From positions 1 to 64,000 of the forward strand of contig JAUIAU010000008.1 of the NCBI GenBank assembly GCA_030425185.1: DNA of 64,000 bases, given 5' to 3'. This document shows positions 56,774 through 64,000 of this stretch, piece by piece; positions within the stretch are counted from its first letter, which is position 1; the number at the start of each line of letters is the position of its first letter. This stretch comes from Alphaproteobacteria bacterium. Lineage in GTDB: Bacteria; Pseudomonadota; Alphaproteobacteria; Rhodobacterales; Rhodobacteraceae. Under the pieces are notes generated by a model. That model was given only the letters and a program-made list of their open reading frames with translations, was not told where the DNA came from and ran no database searches. Made by a program: the position numbers and the translations under genes.

Positions 56774-58951
56774 ATGACCCCGGAGCCGATGATCCCGGAA
56801 CCCGAAAACGACCTCGCCCGCGAGCGCCGCGCCCGGCTCGCGGCCGAGCGCCTGCTCGAGCAGAAGGCGCGCGAACTGGCCGAGGCGAACGCGGCGCTGT
56901 CGCGGCACGCCTTCCGCCTGACCGACCAGATCAGCCAGAGCCGCGAGGAAACCGCCGTGGCCCGGCAGGCCGCCGACCTCGTCCGCTCGGACCTCGCCCG
57001 CGTGCAGCGGCGGCTCTGGACCTCGGTCGAGGCGATCCCGGACGGCTTCGCCGTGTTCGATGCCGACCAGCGCCTCGTCATCGCGAACCCGGCCTATCTC
57101 GATGTCTTCGACGGGCTCGACATGGTCCGGCCCGGGGTCAGCTACCCGGAACTGCTGCACCTCTGCCTCGAAGAGGGCATCGTCGATCCCGAGGGGGCCC
57201 CGCCCGCCGTCTGGTTCGATCGGATGCTCGCCCGCTGGGACGCACCCGACATCCCCGAACAGGTCATCCGGCTGTGGAACGGCGGCTACATCCGGCTGGC
57301 CGACCGGCGCGGCCCGGACGGCGACATCGTCTCGCTTGCCATCGACATCACCGCCACCATCCGCCGCGAGGCCGACCTGCGCGAGGCCCACAAGCAGGCC
57401 GAGGCCGCCAGCCGCGCCAAGTCCGCGTTCCTCGCCAACATGAGCCACGAGATCCGAACCCCGATGAACGGGATCATCGGCATGGCCGACCTGCTGGCCG
57501 AAGGGCCGCTCGACGACGAGCAGCAACTCGGCATCGCCACAATCCGGCGGTCCGCCGATGCGCTGGTCTCGATCATCAACGACATCCTCGACTACTCGAA
57601 GATCGAGGCCGAGAAGCTGCGCCTCTACCCCGAACCCGTCGATCCCGCAGGGGCCATCGACGAGGTGCTGCGCCTGCTGCGCCCCGTGGCCGAGGGCAAG
57701 GGCCTGACCCTGACCGCCCGCGCCGACCCCGACCTGCCCGCCGCGCTGACCGCCGATCCGGTCCGCCTGCGGCAGATGCTGACCAACCTCGTGGGCAACG
57801 CGATCAAGTTCACCGATACCGGCGGAGTGACCGTCACCGCCCGGCTGCTGCCGGCCGCGGGCGACGACCCGCCCCTGACCGAGATCGCGATCACCGACAG
57901 CGGCATCGGCATCGCGTCGGAGAACCTGGAGCATATCTTCGGCGAATTCGCGCAGGCCGAGGAACAGACCAACCGCCGGTTCGAGGGCACCGGTCTCGGC
58001 CTCGCCATCACCCGCCAGCTCGCCCGGCTGATGGGCGGCGACATCACGGTGGACAGCCGCCTCGGCGCGGGCGCGACCTTCACCCTGCGCCTGCCGCTGC
58101 CGGTCGCCGCCGCGCCGCGCAGCCCGGCCCCGATAGCCTGCCGCGTCGCGCTGCTGGACACCCGCCGCCCGGTCGATCCCGCCTTGTCCGACGCGCTGGC
58201 CGACCTTGGCTGCAGCGTCACCCGCTGCCGCTCGGTCTCGGCGCTGCGCCGGGCGCTCGCGGCAGACCCGCCCCCCGCCGTCGTGATCCTGACCGCCGGC
58301 AAGGTGCTGGCCCGGACCGCGGCCTTCGCGGCCGGTCTGGCCGCTGCCGGCGCCGCACCGCTGGTCGTCCTGCATGACCCGGACAACCGCCATCCCGTCG
58401 CCGACCCGCCCTTCGTCGGCCGCCTCGCGCCGCCTTACGACCCGCGCGCCCTGCATCGCCGGCTCGATGCGCTGCGGATCGCCGCCCGCGTCCCGGGCGT
58501 ACCACCCGTAGCGGCGGCAAACCGCACCCCCGCCCCCGACCCGGCCCCGCCCCGCCTGCGGGTCCTCGCGGCCGAAGACAACCGCACCAACCAGCTCGTC
58601 TTCGGCAAGATGCTGAAGGACCAGCCGCTCGACATCTCCTTCGTCGGAGATGGTCGCGCCGCCGTCGCGGCATGGCAGGACCTGCGGCCCGATCTCGTCT
58701 TCATGGACATCTCGATGCCCGAGATGGACGGCATGGACGCCACCCGCGCGATCCGCGCCGCCGAGCGCGCGGAGGGGACGACCCGGGTTCCGATCATCGC
58801 CCTGACCGCGCACGCGCTCGACACCGATCTCGCCCGCATCCGCGCCAGCGGTGTCGACGACGTGCTGACGAAGCCGCTCCACAAGGCCGCCCTGCTGGAG
58901 CGCATCATGCGCCATGCCCCTTGCCCGCCGGGGCCCGACCCGGCACCGTAA
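56774..58951 (+). CDS. Hybrid sensor histidine kinase/response regulator
   Basis: About 725-aa cytoplasmic kinase without membrane segments. N-terminal coiled coil (about 12-85), a PAS domain (VEAIPDGFAVFDADQRLVI onward), HisKA with FLANMSHEIRTPMNGII (His near 225), HATPase_c with N-box NLVGNAIKF, DSGIGIA and GTGLGLAI, a degenerate receiver-like segment (about 460-570) and a C-terminal receiver with Asp near 645 (LVFMDISMPEMDG). The start at 56774 has GAGGAG 8 nt before it; ATG 56768 is only 2 nt from the same site. Signal and target unknown; soluble and PAS-based suggests an internal (redox or ligand) cue. Confidence 0.92.
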   Translation: MTPEPMIPEPENDLARERRARLAAERLLEQKARELAEANAALSRHAFRLTDQISQSREETAVARQAADLVRSDLARVQRRLWTSVEAIPDGFAVFDADQRLVIANPAYLDVFDGLDMVRPGVSYPELLHLCLEEGIVDPEGAPPAVWFDRMLARWDAPDIPEQVIRLWNGGYIRLADRRGPDGDIVSLAIDITATIRREADLREAHKQAEAASRAKSAFLANMSHEIRTPMNGIIGMADLLAEGPLDDEQQLGIATIRRSADALVSIINDILDYSKIEAEKLRLYPEPVDPAGAIDEVLRLLRPVAEGKGLTLTARADPDLPAALTADPVRLRQMLTNLVGNAIKFTDTGGVTVTARLLPAAGDDPPLTEIAITDSGIGIASENLEHIFGEFAQAEEQTNRRFEGTGLGLAITRQLARLMGGDITVDSRLGAGATFTLRLPLPVAAAPRSPAPIACRVALLDTRRPVDPALSDALADLGCSVTRCRSVSALRRALAADPPPAVVILTAGKVLARTAAFAAGLAAAGAAPLVVLHDPDNRHPVADPPFVGRLAPPYDPRALHRRLDALRIAARVPGVPPVAAANRTPAPDPAPPRLRVLAAEDNRTNQLVFGKMLKDQPLDISFVGDGRAAVAAWQDLRPDLVFMDISMPEMDGMDATRAIRAAERAEGTTRVPIIALTAHALDTDLARIRASGVDDVLTKPLHKAALLERIMRHAPCPPGPDPAP

Positions 58952-58955
58952 GGGC

Positions 58956-59384
58956 ATGACGACACACCCCCCCTTCCGCATCCACGGCCTCGGCGAGGTC
59001 GCGATCCGCTGTCACGACCTGCCCGCCATGGCGGCCTTCTACGGTGGGACCCTCGGCCTGACCCGCCTGCGCGGCAGCGACACCGACCCGATCGTGTTCT
59101 TCCGGATTGCCGACGGCGTTGCGGGCCACACCACGGTGCTGGCGCTGTTCCGGGACGACGCGCGCCCGACCACCGGCCCCGGCGCCAGCCTGCACCATCT
59201 CGCCCTGTCGCTGCCCTTCGCCGAACAGGAGGCCGCGCGGACGCATTTCACCGCCACCGGCATCCCGTTTCGCATCGAGCATTTCGACTGGATCGGCTGG
59301 CGCGGTCTTTTCCTGACCGACCCGGAAGGCAACACCGTCGAGCTGGTCGCCTACGACGCCAGCCGCGCGCCCGCCTCTTCATAG
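58956..59384 (+). CDS. VOC family protein (glyoxalase/dioxygenase-like)
   Basis: 142-aa single VOC-fold protein: GEVAIRCHDLPAMAAFYGGTLGL at the start and GLFLTDPEGNTVELVAYD at the end, where histidine and glutamate are typical metal ligands. Could be a lyase, dioxygenase-like or resistance protein; function not assignable. AAGGGC precedes the ATG, 4 nt after the kinase stop. Its last 34 nt overlap the 3' end of the convergent yaaA gene (59351-59384). Confidence 0.82.
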   Translation: MTTHPPFRIHGLGEVAIRCHDLPAMAAFYGGTLGLTRLRGSDTDPIVFFRIADGVAGHTTVLALFRDDARPTTGPGASLHHLALSLPFAEQEAARTHFTATGIPFRIEHFDWIGWRGLFLTDPEGNTVELVAYDASRAPASS

Positions 59385-60145
59385 GGGCGCACGAAAACCG
59401 GCGCATCGGGCGTCGAGCGGTCAGGGTCCAGCCGGTAGCCGCCGGTTTCGAACCCGGCCAGCGCGTCCGGATCGGTCAACCGGTTCTCGACGATGAACCG
59501 CGCCATCGCGCCCCGTGCCTTCTTGGCGAAGAAGCTGACGATCTTCACCTCGCCGTCGCGATCCTCGTAGAAGCCCGGCGTGATGACCCGCAGGCCCAGC
59601 GCCTTCAGGTCCACCGCGCCGAAGTATTCGGCCGAGGCGCAATTCACCAGCGTGCCGGTCCCCAGCGCGTCAGCCTGCGCCCTGAGCGCCTTCGCGATCC
59701 GGTCGCCCCAATAGGCATAGAGCGTCGCGCCGCGCCGCGTCTTCAGCCGCGACCCCATTTCCAGCCGGTAGGGCTGGATCAGGTCCAGCGGCCGCAACAC
59801 GCCATAGAGCCCCGACAGGATGCGCAACCGGTCCTGCGCCCAGCGCAGGTCGTCGGGCGACAGGCTCTTCGCGTCGAGGCCCACGTAGGTATCCCCGGCA
59901 AAGGCATAGGCCGCGATGCGCTGCGCCTCTTGCTCCGGCGCCTCGGCAAAGGCCTTGAACCGGTCCCGGTTCAGCCGCGCCAGGTCGTCGGACAGCGCCA
60001 TCAGCGCCTTCAGGTCCCGCAGAGGCAGGTTGCGCGCCGTCCGCGCCAGCGACATCGCCTCGGCCCCGAACTCCGGCTCGGTCGCCCCTTCGGGCGTCGG
60101 CACGGACCAGTCGAGGCGCTTGGCGGGCGACAGGACGGTAAGCAT
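59351..60145 (-). CDS. yaaA: Peroxide stress protein YaaA (UPF0246/DUF328)
   Basis: 264-aa YaaA family protein: MLTVLSPAKRLDW, LSGLYGVLRPLDLIQPYRLEM, NCASAEYFGAVD and VKIVSFFAKKARGAMARF are diagnostic. In E. coli it lowers intracellular iron during H2O2 stress, limiting DNA damage. ATG 60145 is the start; the extension upstream lacks family sequence. It ends inside the convergent VOC gene. It stands beside recQ, and no promoter match was looked for beyond the 72-nt gap. Confidence 0.93.
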   Translation of the reverse strand: MLTVLSPAKRLDWSVPTPEGATEPEFGAEAMSLARTARNLPLRDLKALMALSDDLARLNRDRFKAFAEAPEQEAQRIAAYAFAGDTYVGLDAKSLSPDDLRWAQDRLRILSGLYGVLRPLDLIQPYRLEMGSRLKTRRGATLYAYWGDRIAKALRAQADALGTGTLVNCASAEYFGAVDLKALGLRVITPGFYEDRDGEVKIVSFFAKKARGAMARFIVENRLTDPDALAGFETGGYRLDPDRSTPDAPVFVRPYEEAGARLAS

Positions 60146-60217
60146 GGGGCAACCTCCGGCAACGTGAAATGCAGCGCTTATCCTAGGCGCGCAGGCCGCG
60201 CCGTCCACCCCGCCCGG

Positions 60218-62257
60218 CTAGCCCGCGCGCAGCACGTCGAGGAACGCATCCCCGAAGCGCTCGGCCCGGCGGTCGCCCAGCAGCCGCGCCAGCGCACCGA
60301 GGTCGCCCGGCCGCATCTCGGCCACCTTGCGCAGCTGCGCCGCGGAGCAGGTCACCGGCTTGTCGGTGCCGTCCGTGCCCCGGGCAAGGTCGGCCTGCAC
60401 CCGGCACAGGGCATCGTAAAGCTCGCCCTCGGGCCGCCCCGCCAGCCGCCGCCGGGCCGGGTGCATGTCGGCCACCTCGGCCCCGGCGATGACGGACAGG
60501 AACGCCTGCCCGTACTTCTCCAGCTTGGTTGCGCCGACACCGTTGACCCGGGCCATGTCGTCCAAGGTCTCGGGCTTCGTTTCGGCCATCTCGATCAGGG
60601 TGCGGTCGGGGAAGACCATGTAGGCGGGCAGGCCCGCGGCCTCGGCCAGCGCGCGGCGCTTCGCCTTCAGGGCCGACAGCAGCGGCGCGTCCTCGTCCGA
60701 CACCAGCGCCTTGACCGCCGGGCGCCGGTCGGGCGCGGCCAGCACGTCCCTGCGCAGCCGGATCGTCGCCTCGCCGCGCAGGATCGGGCGCGCCGCCTCG
60801 GTCATCACCAGCGCGCCATGCCGGGTGGGATCGGGGCGCATCAGGTCATGCCCCATCATCTGCCGAAACAGGGCCTGCCACGTCCGCCGGTCCAGTTCGG
60901 TGCCGACGCCGAAGGTCGGCAACCCGTCGTGACCGCGCGCGCGCACCTTCTCGGTGGCGGTCCCGGTCAGGATGTCGATCAAGTGCCCGGCACCGAAGCT
61001 CTCGCCGGTGCGCAGCGCCGCAGACAGCGCCTTGCGGACAGGCGTGGTGGCGTCGAAGGTCTCGGGCGGGCGGTCGCAGAGATCGCAGTTGCCGCAGGGC
61101 TCGGCCGTTTCGCCGAAATAGCCGAGCAACTGCTGGCGACGGCAGGCCAGCGCCTCGGCCAGGCCCAGAAGCGCGTTGAGGCGTCCGTGATCGGCCTGCT
61201 TGCGCTCGGGCGGGGCCAGCCCCTCGTCGATCTGGGTGCGGCGCAGGCGGATGTCGTCCGGCCCGTAGAGCGTCAGCGTCTCGGCCGGGGCCCCGTCCCG
61301 GCCCGCGCGCCCGATCTCCTGGTAATAGGCCTCGATCGACTTCGGCAGGTCGGCATGGGCGACCCAGCGGATATCGGGCTTGTCCACGCCCATCCCGAAC
61401 GCGACCGTCGCCACCACGATCAGCCCGTCCTCGCGGGCGAAGCGCTCCTCGACGGAGCGGCGCGGCTCGGCCTCCATCCCGCCGTGGTAGGCGACCGCCG
61501 GGTGCCCCTCCTGCGCCAGCGCCTGCGCCAGCGTCTCGGTCTTGGCGCGGGTGCCGCAATAGACGATGCCCGACTGCCCCTTCCGCGCCGCGGCGAAGGA
61601 CAGGATCTGCCGGCGCGGCTGGTCCTTGGGCTGGAATGCCAGGTGGATGTTGGGCCGGTCGAACCCGCGCAGGAACCGGCGCGGCGCGGTCCCGTCGAAC
61701 AGCTTCTCGACGATCTCGTCCTGGGTCTCGGCATCGGCCGTGGCGGTAAAGGCCGCCAGCGGGACACCCAGCCGCGCCCGCAGCGCGCCGATCCGCAGGT
61801 AGTCGGGGCGGAAGTCGTGGCCCCACTGGCTGACGCAATGCGCCTCGTCCACCGCGATCAGGCTGACACCCGAGCGGCGCAGCAATCCCTCCGCCGCGCC
61901 CGAGGCCAGGCGTTCCGGGGCGAGGTACAGAAGCTTCAGCCGCCTCTCGCGCAGTGCGTCCAGAACCGCGTCGGTTTCCGCCTCGGTATTGGCCGAGGTC
62001 AGCGCCCCCGCCTCCACCCCCAGCTCGCGCAGGCTGCGCACCTGGTCCCGCATCAGGGCGATCAGCGGCGAGATCACCACCGTGACCCCCTCGCGGCACA
62101 GGGCGGGCAGCTGGTAGCACAGCGACTTGCCCCCGCCCGTGGGCATGATGGCCAGAACGTTCTCGCCCGAGATCACCGCCTGCGCGATCTCTTCCTGACC
62201 GGGACGGAAGGCGTCGAATCCGAAGACGCGGTGCAACACCTCTTGGGGGTCGGACAT
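60218..62257 (-). CDS. recQ: ATP-dependent DNA helicase RecQ
   Basis: 679-aa RecQ. Motif I PTGGGKSLCYQ (Lys44), motif II VDEAH (136-140) with the RecQ-specific aromatic loop SQWGHDFRPDY, motif VI around QEIGRAGRDG. The zinc-binding region reads CRRQQLLGYFGE then CGNCDLC, followed by the winged-helix RQC and a C-terminal HRDC domain. A 3'-5' helicase for repair and recombination restart. ATG 62257 (MSDPQEVLHRVFGF) chosen; an earlier ATG adds about 15 residues not conserved. The 204-nt gap upstream holds the second 11-bp repeat array. Confidence 0.95.
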   Translation of the reverse strand: MSDPQEVLHRVFGFDAFRPGQEEIAQAVISGENVLAIMPTGGGKSLCYQLPALCREGVTVVISPLIALMRDQVRSLRELGVEAGALTSANTEAETDAVLDALRERRLKLLYLAPERLASGAAEGLLRRSGVSLIAVDEAHCVSQWGHDFRPDYLRIGALRARLGVPLAAFTATADAETQDEIVEKLFDGTAPRRFLRGFDRPNIHLAFQPKDQPRRQILSFAAARKGQSGIVYCGTRAKTETLAQALAQEGHPAVAYHGGMEAEPRRSVEERFAREDGLIVVATVAFGMGVDKPDIRWVAHADLPKSIEAYYQEIGRAGRDGAPAETLTLYGPDDIRLRRTQIDEGLAPPERKQADHGRLNALLGLAEALACRRQQLLGYFGETAEPCGNCDLCDRPPETFDATTPVRKALSAALRTGESFGAGHLIDILTGTATEKVRARGHDGLPTFGVGTELDRRTWQALFRQMMGHDLMRPDPTRHGALVMTEAARPILRGEATIRLRRDVLAAPDRRPAVKALVSDEDAPLLSALKAKRRALAEAAGLPAYMVFPDRTLIEMAETKPETLDDMARVNGVGATKLEKYGQAFLSVIAGAEVADMHPARRRLAGRPEGELYDALCRVQADLARGTDGTDKPVTCSAAQLRKVAEMRPGDLGALARLLGDRRAERFGDAFLDVLRAG

Positions 62258-62396
62258 GGGCCTCAACGCCAGATATGGCTGCTCTTGTGTTTCGCGGACC
62301 ATCCCATAGTGGGGGCAGGGGGACAAGAGGGCGACGGACCGGGGAACCGGCCCAGTCTGCCCCCGACCCGTTTACCGACCCTTAAGGCGGCGGCGC

Positions 62397-62450
62397 ACCG
62401 ATGGCGCACCGACACGATACCGACGTTGCACCGACGTGATACCGACAGGC
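62397..62450 (-). repeat. 11-bp tandem repeat array, locus 2
   Basis: On the plus strand, five units in 11-bp register: ACCGATGGCGC (62397), ACCGACACGAT (62408), ACCGACGTTGC (62419), ACCGACGTGAT (62430) and ACCGACAGGC (62441, partial). Unit 4 is identical to unit 1 of the array at 911. It lies between yggT and recQ, which run in the same direction on minus, exactly as locus 1 lies between livG and livH. Confidence 0.72.
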
Positions 62451-62461
62451 GCCGGAGCGCC

Positions 62462-62749
62462 TCAGTAGAAGGCGGCGGCGTTGTTGATGAGAATGATCCG
62501 CAGCGCATAGACCCCGATCAGGGCGATCAGCGGCGCAAGGTCCAGCCCGCCCATCGGCGGCAGGATGCTGCGGATGCGGCCGTACAGCGGCTCCAGCAGG
62601 CGGTTCAGCCCGTCCCAGATCTGGGCGACCAGCGGCTGGCGCAGGTTGAGCACCTGGAAGTTGATCAGCCAGCTCACGATGATGTGGACGATCATGATGA
62701 ACCACACGACATCGAGGATCAGGAGCAGGATTTGCAGAAGCGAGGTCAT
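62462..62749 (-). CDS. YggT family integral membrane protein
   Basis: 95-aa protein with two hydrophobic segments (LLQILLLILDVVWFIMIVHIIVSWL and the C-terminal LIALIGVYALRIILI, read in parts) and the family motif LLEPLYGRIRSILPPMGGLDLAP. YggT proteins are linked to cell-shape, cation or division-related functions; none is proven. ATG 62749 has GGTGAT 7 nt upstream; an ATG at 62755 and a GTG at 62758 are alternatives. Precedes recQ on minus. Confidence 0.87.
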   Translation of the reverse strand: MTSLLQILLLILDVVWFIMIVHIIVSWLINFQVLNLRQPLVAQIWDGLNRLLEPLYGRIRSILPPMGGLDLAPLIALIGVYALRIILINNAAAFY

Positions 62750-62888
62750 GGGCATCACCGGTCAGAAAATGTTGGCCAAGACGTAAGCGCAGCCCCCCGG
62801 AGGCGCAATCCCCTGCCGCGACGTAGCCCTTGACCCCGGCGCGGCGGGCTGGTCCCAAGGCCCTGACCCCCGAAACGGAGCCCTCCGC

Positions 62889-63419
62889 ATGTATCCCGTC
62901 ATCCGCATGGCCGGTGCCCTCTGGCGCTTCCGCAAGGCCCCGCGCCTGAGCGTCGGCGACACCCATGTCAGCCACCACATCTGCCTTCCCTGGGACATCG
63001 ACATGTGGATGGAGTTGAACAACGGCCGCACGCTGACCCTCTACGATCTCGGGCGGATCGTCCTCTTCGTGCGGCTCGGCATCACCGGGGCGATGCGGGA
63101 AAAGGGATGGGTCGGAACCGTCGCCGGGGCCTCGGTGCGCTACCGGGCCCGGGTGCGGATGTGGGACCGGATCGAGATGCGCTCGACCATCGTCGGCTGG
63201 GACGACCGCTTCACCTATGCCGTCCAGAGCATGTGGCGCGGCGAGACCTGCACCAGCCAGGCGCTGCTCAGGATGGCAGTGACCAATCGCAAGGGTATCG
63301 TTCCCAGCCGCGAACTGGCGCAGGTCCTCGGCCAGCCCGAGGAAAGCCCGCCGCTGCCCGACTGGGTGCAGGCCTGGATCGCCGCCGAAGGGGAGCGTCC
63401 CTGGCCGCCGGCCCTCTGA
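62889..63419 (+). CDS. Acyl-CoA thioesterase-like protein (4HBT hotdog fold)
   Basis: 176-aa protein of the THEM6/4-hydroxybenzoyl-CoA thioesterase-like group: HHICLPWDIDMWMELNNGR near the start (the D-D-M-W-E-L-N-N-G pattern), then ASVRYRARVRMWDRIEMRS and YAVQSMWRGE. Likely hydrolyses acyl-CoA or similar thioesters; substrate unknown. The first 20 residues are hydrophobic-basic but not a clear signal. Divergent from yggT across 139 nt. Confidence 0.8.
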   Translation: MYPVIRMAGALWRFRKAPRLSVGDTHVSHHICLPWDIDMWMELNNGRTLTLYDLGRIVLFVRLGITGAMREKGWVGTVAGASVRYRARVRMWDRIEMRSTIVGWDDRFTYAVQSMWRGETCTSQALLRMAVTNRKGIVPSRELAQVLGQPEESPPLPDWVQAWIAAEGERPWPPAL

Positions 63420-63563
63420 CCCCGGACCCCGTTAATCCCGTCCTCCCGGCCGCGGCAGAATGGGGACAGTCCGCCGCATGCGGTGCCCACGCCCCGGAAA
63501 TTTTCTTGCAGGGCCGGGGGAAGCCCGATTGATTACGGGGGCAAGAGGGGGATGAGGACCGAC

Positions 63564-64000
63564 ATGCCGAGTGCGAAACGCCGGATCTGGGGCTGGTTCT
63601 TCTTCGACTGGGCAAGCCAGCCATACAACACGCTGATTCTGACCTTCATCTTCGGCCCGTACATCGCCGAGATCCTTGGCGACGGCAGCCGCGCCCAGAG
63701 CATCTGGGGCTTCGGAATCGCCGCCGCAGGCGTGGTCATCGCACTCGCCGCCCCGATCCTCGGGGCCATCGCGGACACCGGCGGCACCCGGATGCGTTGG
63801 ATCTGGGTCTTCTCGATCATGTATGTCGTCGGCAGCGCAGGCATCTGGATCGCGCATCCGCAGGACGTGAACCTGATTCCGGTGCTGCTGTTCTTCGCCA
63901 TCGGCCTGATCGGGATGGAGTTCGCCACGATCTTCACCAACTCGATGCTGCCCGACCTCGGGTCGCGCGAGGAAATCGGACGCATTTCCGGGAACGGCTG
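63564..64000 (+). CDS. MFS transporter, UMF1 (Atg22-like) type (partial)
   Basis: N-terminal 145 codons of a membrane transporter that runs off the window. Starts MPSAKRRIWGWFFFDWASQPYNT, the UMF1/Atg22 hallmark, followed by hydrophobic segments FGIAAAGVVIALAAPILGAIAD (DTGGTRMRW loop) and LIPVLLFFAIGLIGMEFA. ATG 63564 has GAGGA 7 nt before it; ATG 63552 in the same frame sits right on a GGGGG stretch and has no spacing. Substrate unknown. Confidence 0.85.
   Translation, partial: MPSAKRRIWGWFFFDWASQPYNTLILTFIFGPYIAEILGDGSRAQSIWGFGIAAAGVVIALAAPILGAIADTGGTRMRWIWVFSIMYVVGSAGIWIAHPQDVNLIPVLLFFAIGLIGMEFATIFTNSMLPDLGSREEIGRISGNG

Noticed and set aside
51210-56777. An 1855-codon open frame on plus, opposite the alpha-2-macroglobulin gene
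   Set aside because: Its translation is rich in Arg, His, Gln and Pro without any domain or membrane pattern, while the minus frame has a signal peptide and thioester motif. Long antisense frames without stops are expected in GC-rich DNA.
59442-59457. GGTTTCGAACCC-like sequence resembling a tRNA T-arm
   Set aside because: It codes for part of YaaA (FETGG) and no cloverleaf or acceptor stem fits around it.
59930-62833. A 967-codon plus frame opposite recQ and yaaA
   Set aside because: No recognisable motif, biased composition, and it runs through the intergenic repeat region. recQ on minus has all helicase motifs.

Overview
The window is a stretch of chromosome from a GC-rich alphaproteobacterium, most likely a member of the Rhodobacteraceae (Roseobacter/Paracoccaceae). 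The evidence is an RpoE-ChrR sigma/anti-sigma pair divergent from an operon with the layout of the Rhodobacter sphaeroides singlet-oxygen regulon, the order rsmB - heparinase II/III-like - purH - lspA - DUF3035 (BamF-type) lipoprotein - M16 peptidase pair, a two-gene saccharopine pathway, and many Rhodobacteraceae-type small families (DUF1674, DUF3775, DUF3833). I see no rRNA, tRNA, insertion sequence, prophage or CRISPR array. Codon use looks uniform, so this reads as core chromosome with a few accessory catabolic genes.

Layout. 1-3748 (minus): fatty-acyl-CoA ligase, LivG and a truncated LivH, the start of a branched-chain amino acid type ABC operon. 3978-6864 (plus): histidine phosphatase plus two saccharopine dehydrogenases, a split lysine-degradation route. 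6871-13374: the oxidative-stress locus, with rpoE-chrR on plus and a five-gene minus operon (UfaD-like flavoprotein, DUF1365, GPH-type transporter, DUF3833, SDR). 13384-25048 (minus): rmuC and mutL, then the envelope/RNA-modification cluster. 25134-30971: DUF1674, a small exported protein, dapB, then rbfA-truB-MFS-DUF1643-dehalogenase on plus. 31031-35805: an RTX-repeat protein, rpsO, a cupin and pnp. 35860-39695 (minus): an HTH protein, an M14-type/RimK/retropepsin-like trio and a 1-Cys peroxiredoxin.

39851-49117: an aldehyde dehydrogenase, then a compact homoprotocatechuate (3,4-dihydroxyphenylacetate) meta-cleavage operon (hpaF-hpaE-hpaD-aromatic amino acid decarboxylase-FAH-hpaH) divergent from a MarR regulator, then a thiolase. 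The decarboxylase inside the ring-cleavage operon suggests that aromatic amino acids or their amines are the source of the substrate. 49124-56618 (minus): PBP1C with a large thioester alpha-2-macroglobulin, a periplasmic defence/repair pair. 56774-64000: hybrid histidine kinase, VOC protein, YaaA, RecQ, YggT, a thioesterase-like protein and a truncated UMF1-type MFS gene.

The most notable non-coding signals are an 11-bp tandem repeat found at two intergenic sites 61 kb apart, a long inverted repeat that would bury the ribosome-binding site of the active M16 peptidase, a sigma-E-type promoter in front of rpoE, and operator-like palindromes in front of the acyl-CoA ligase/liv and hpa operons.
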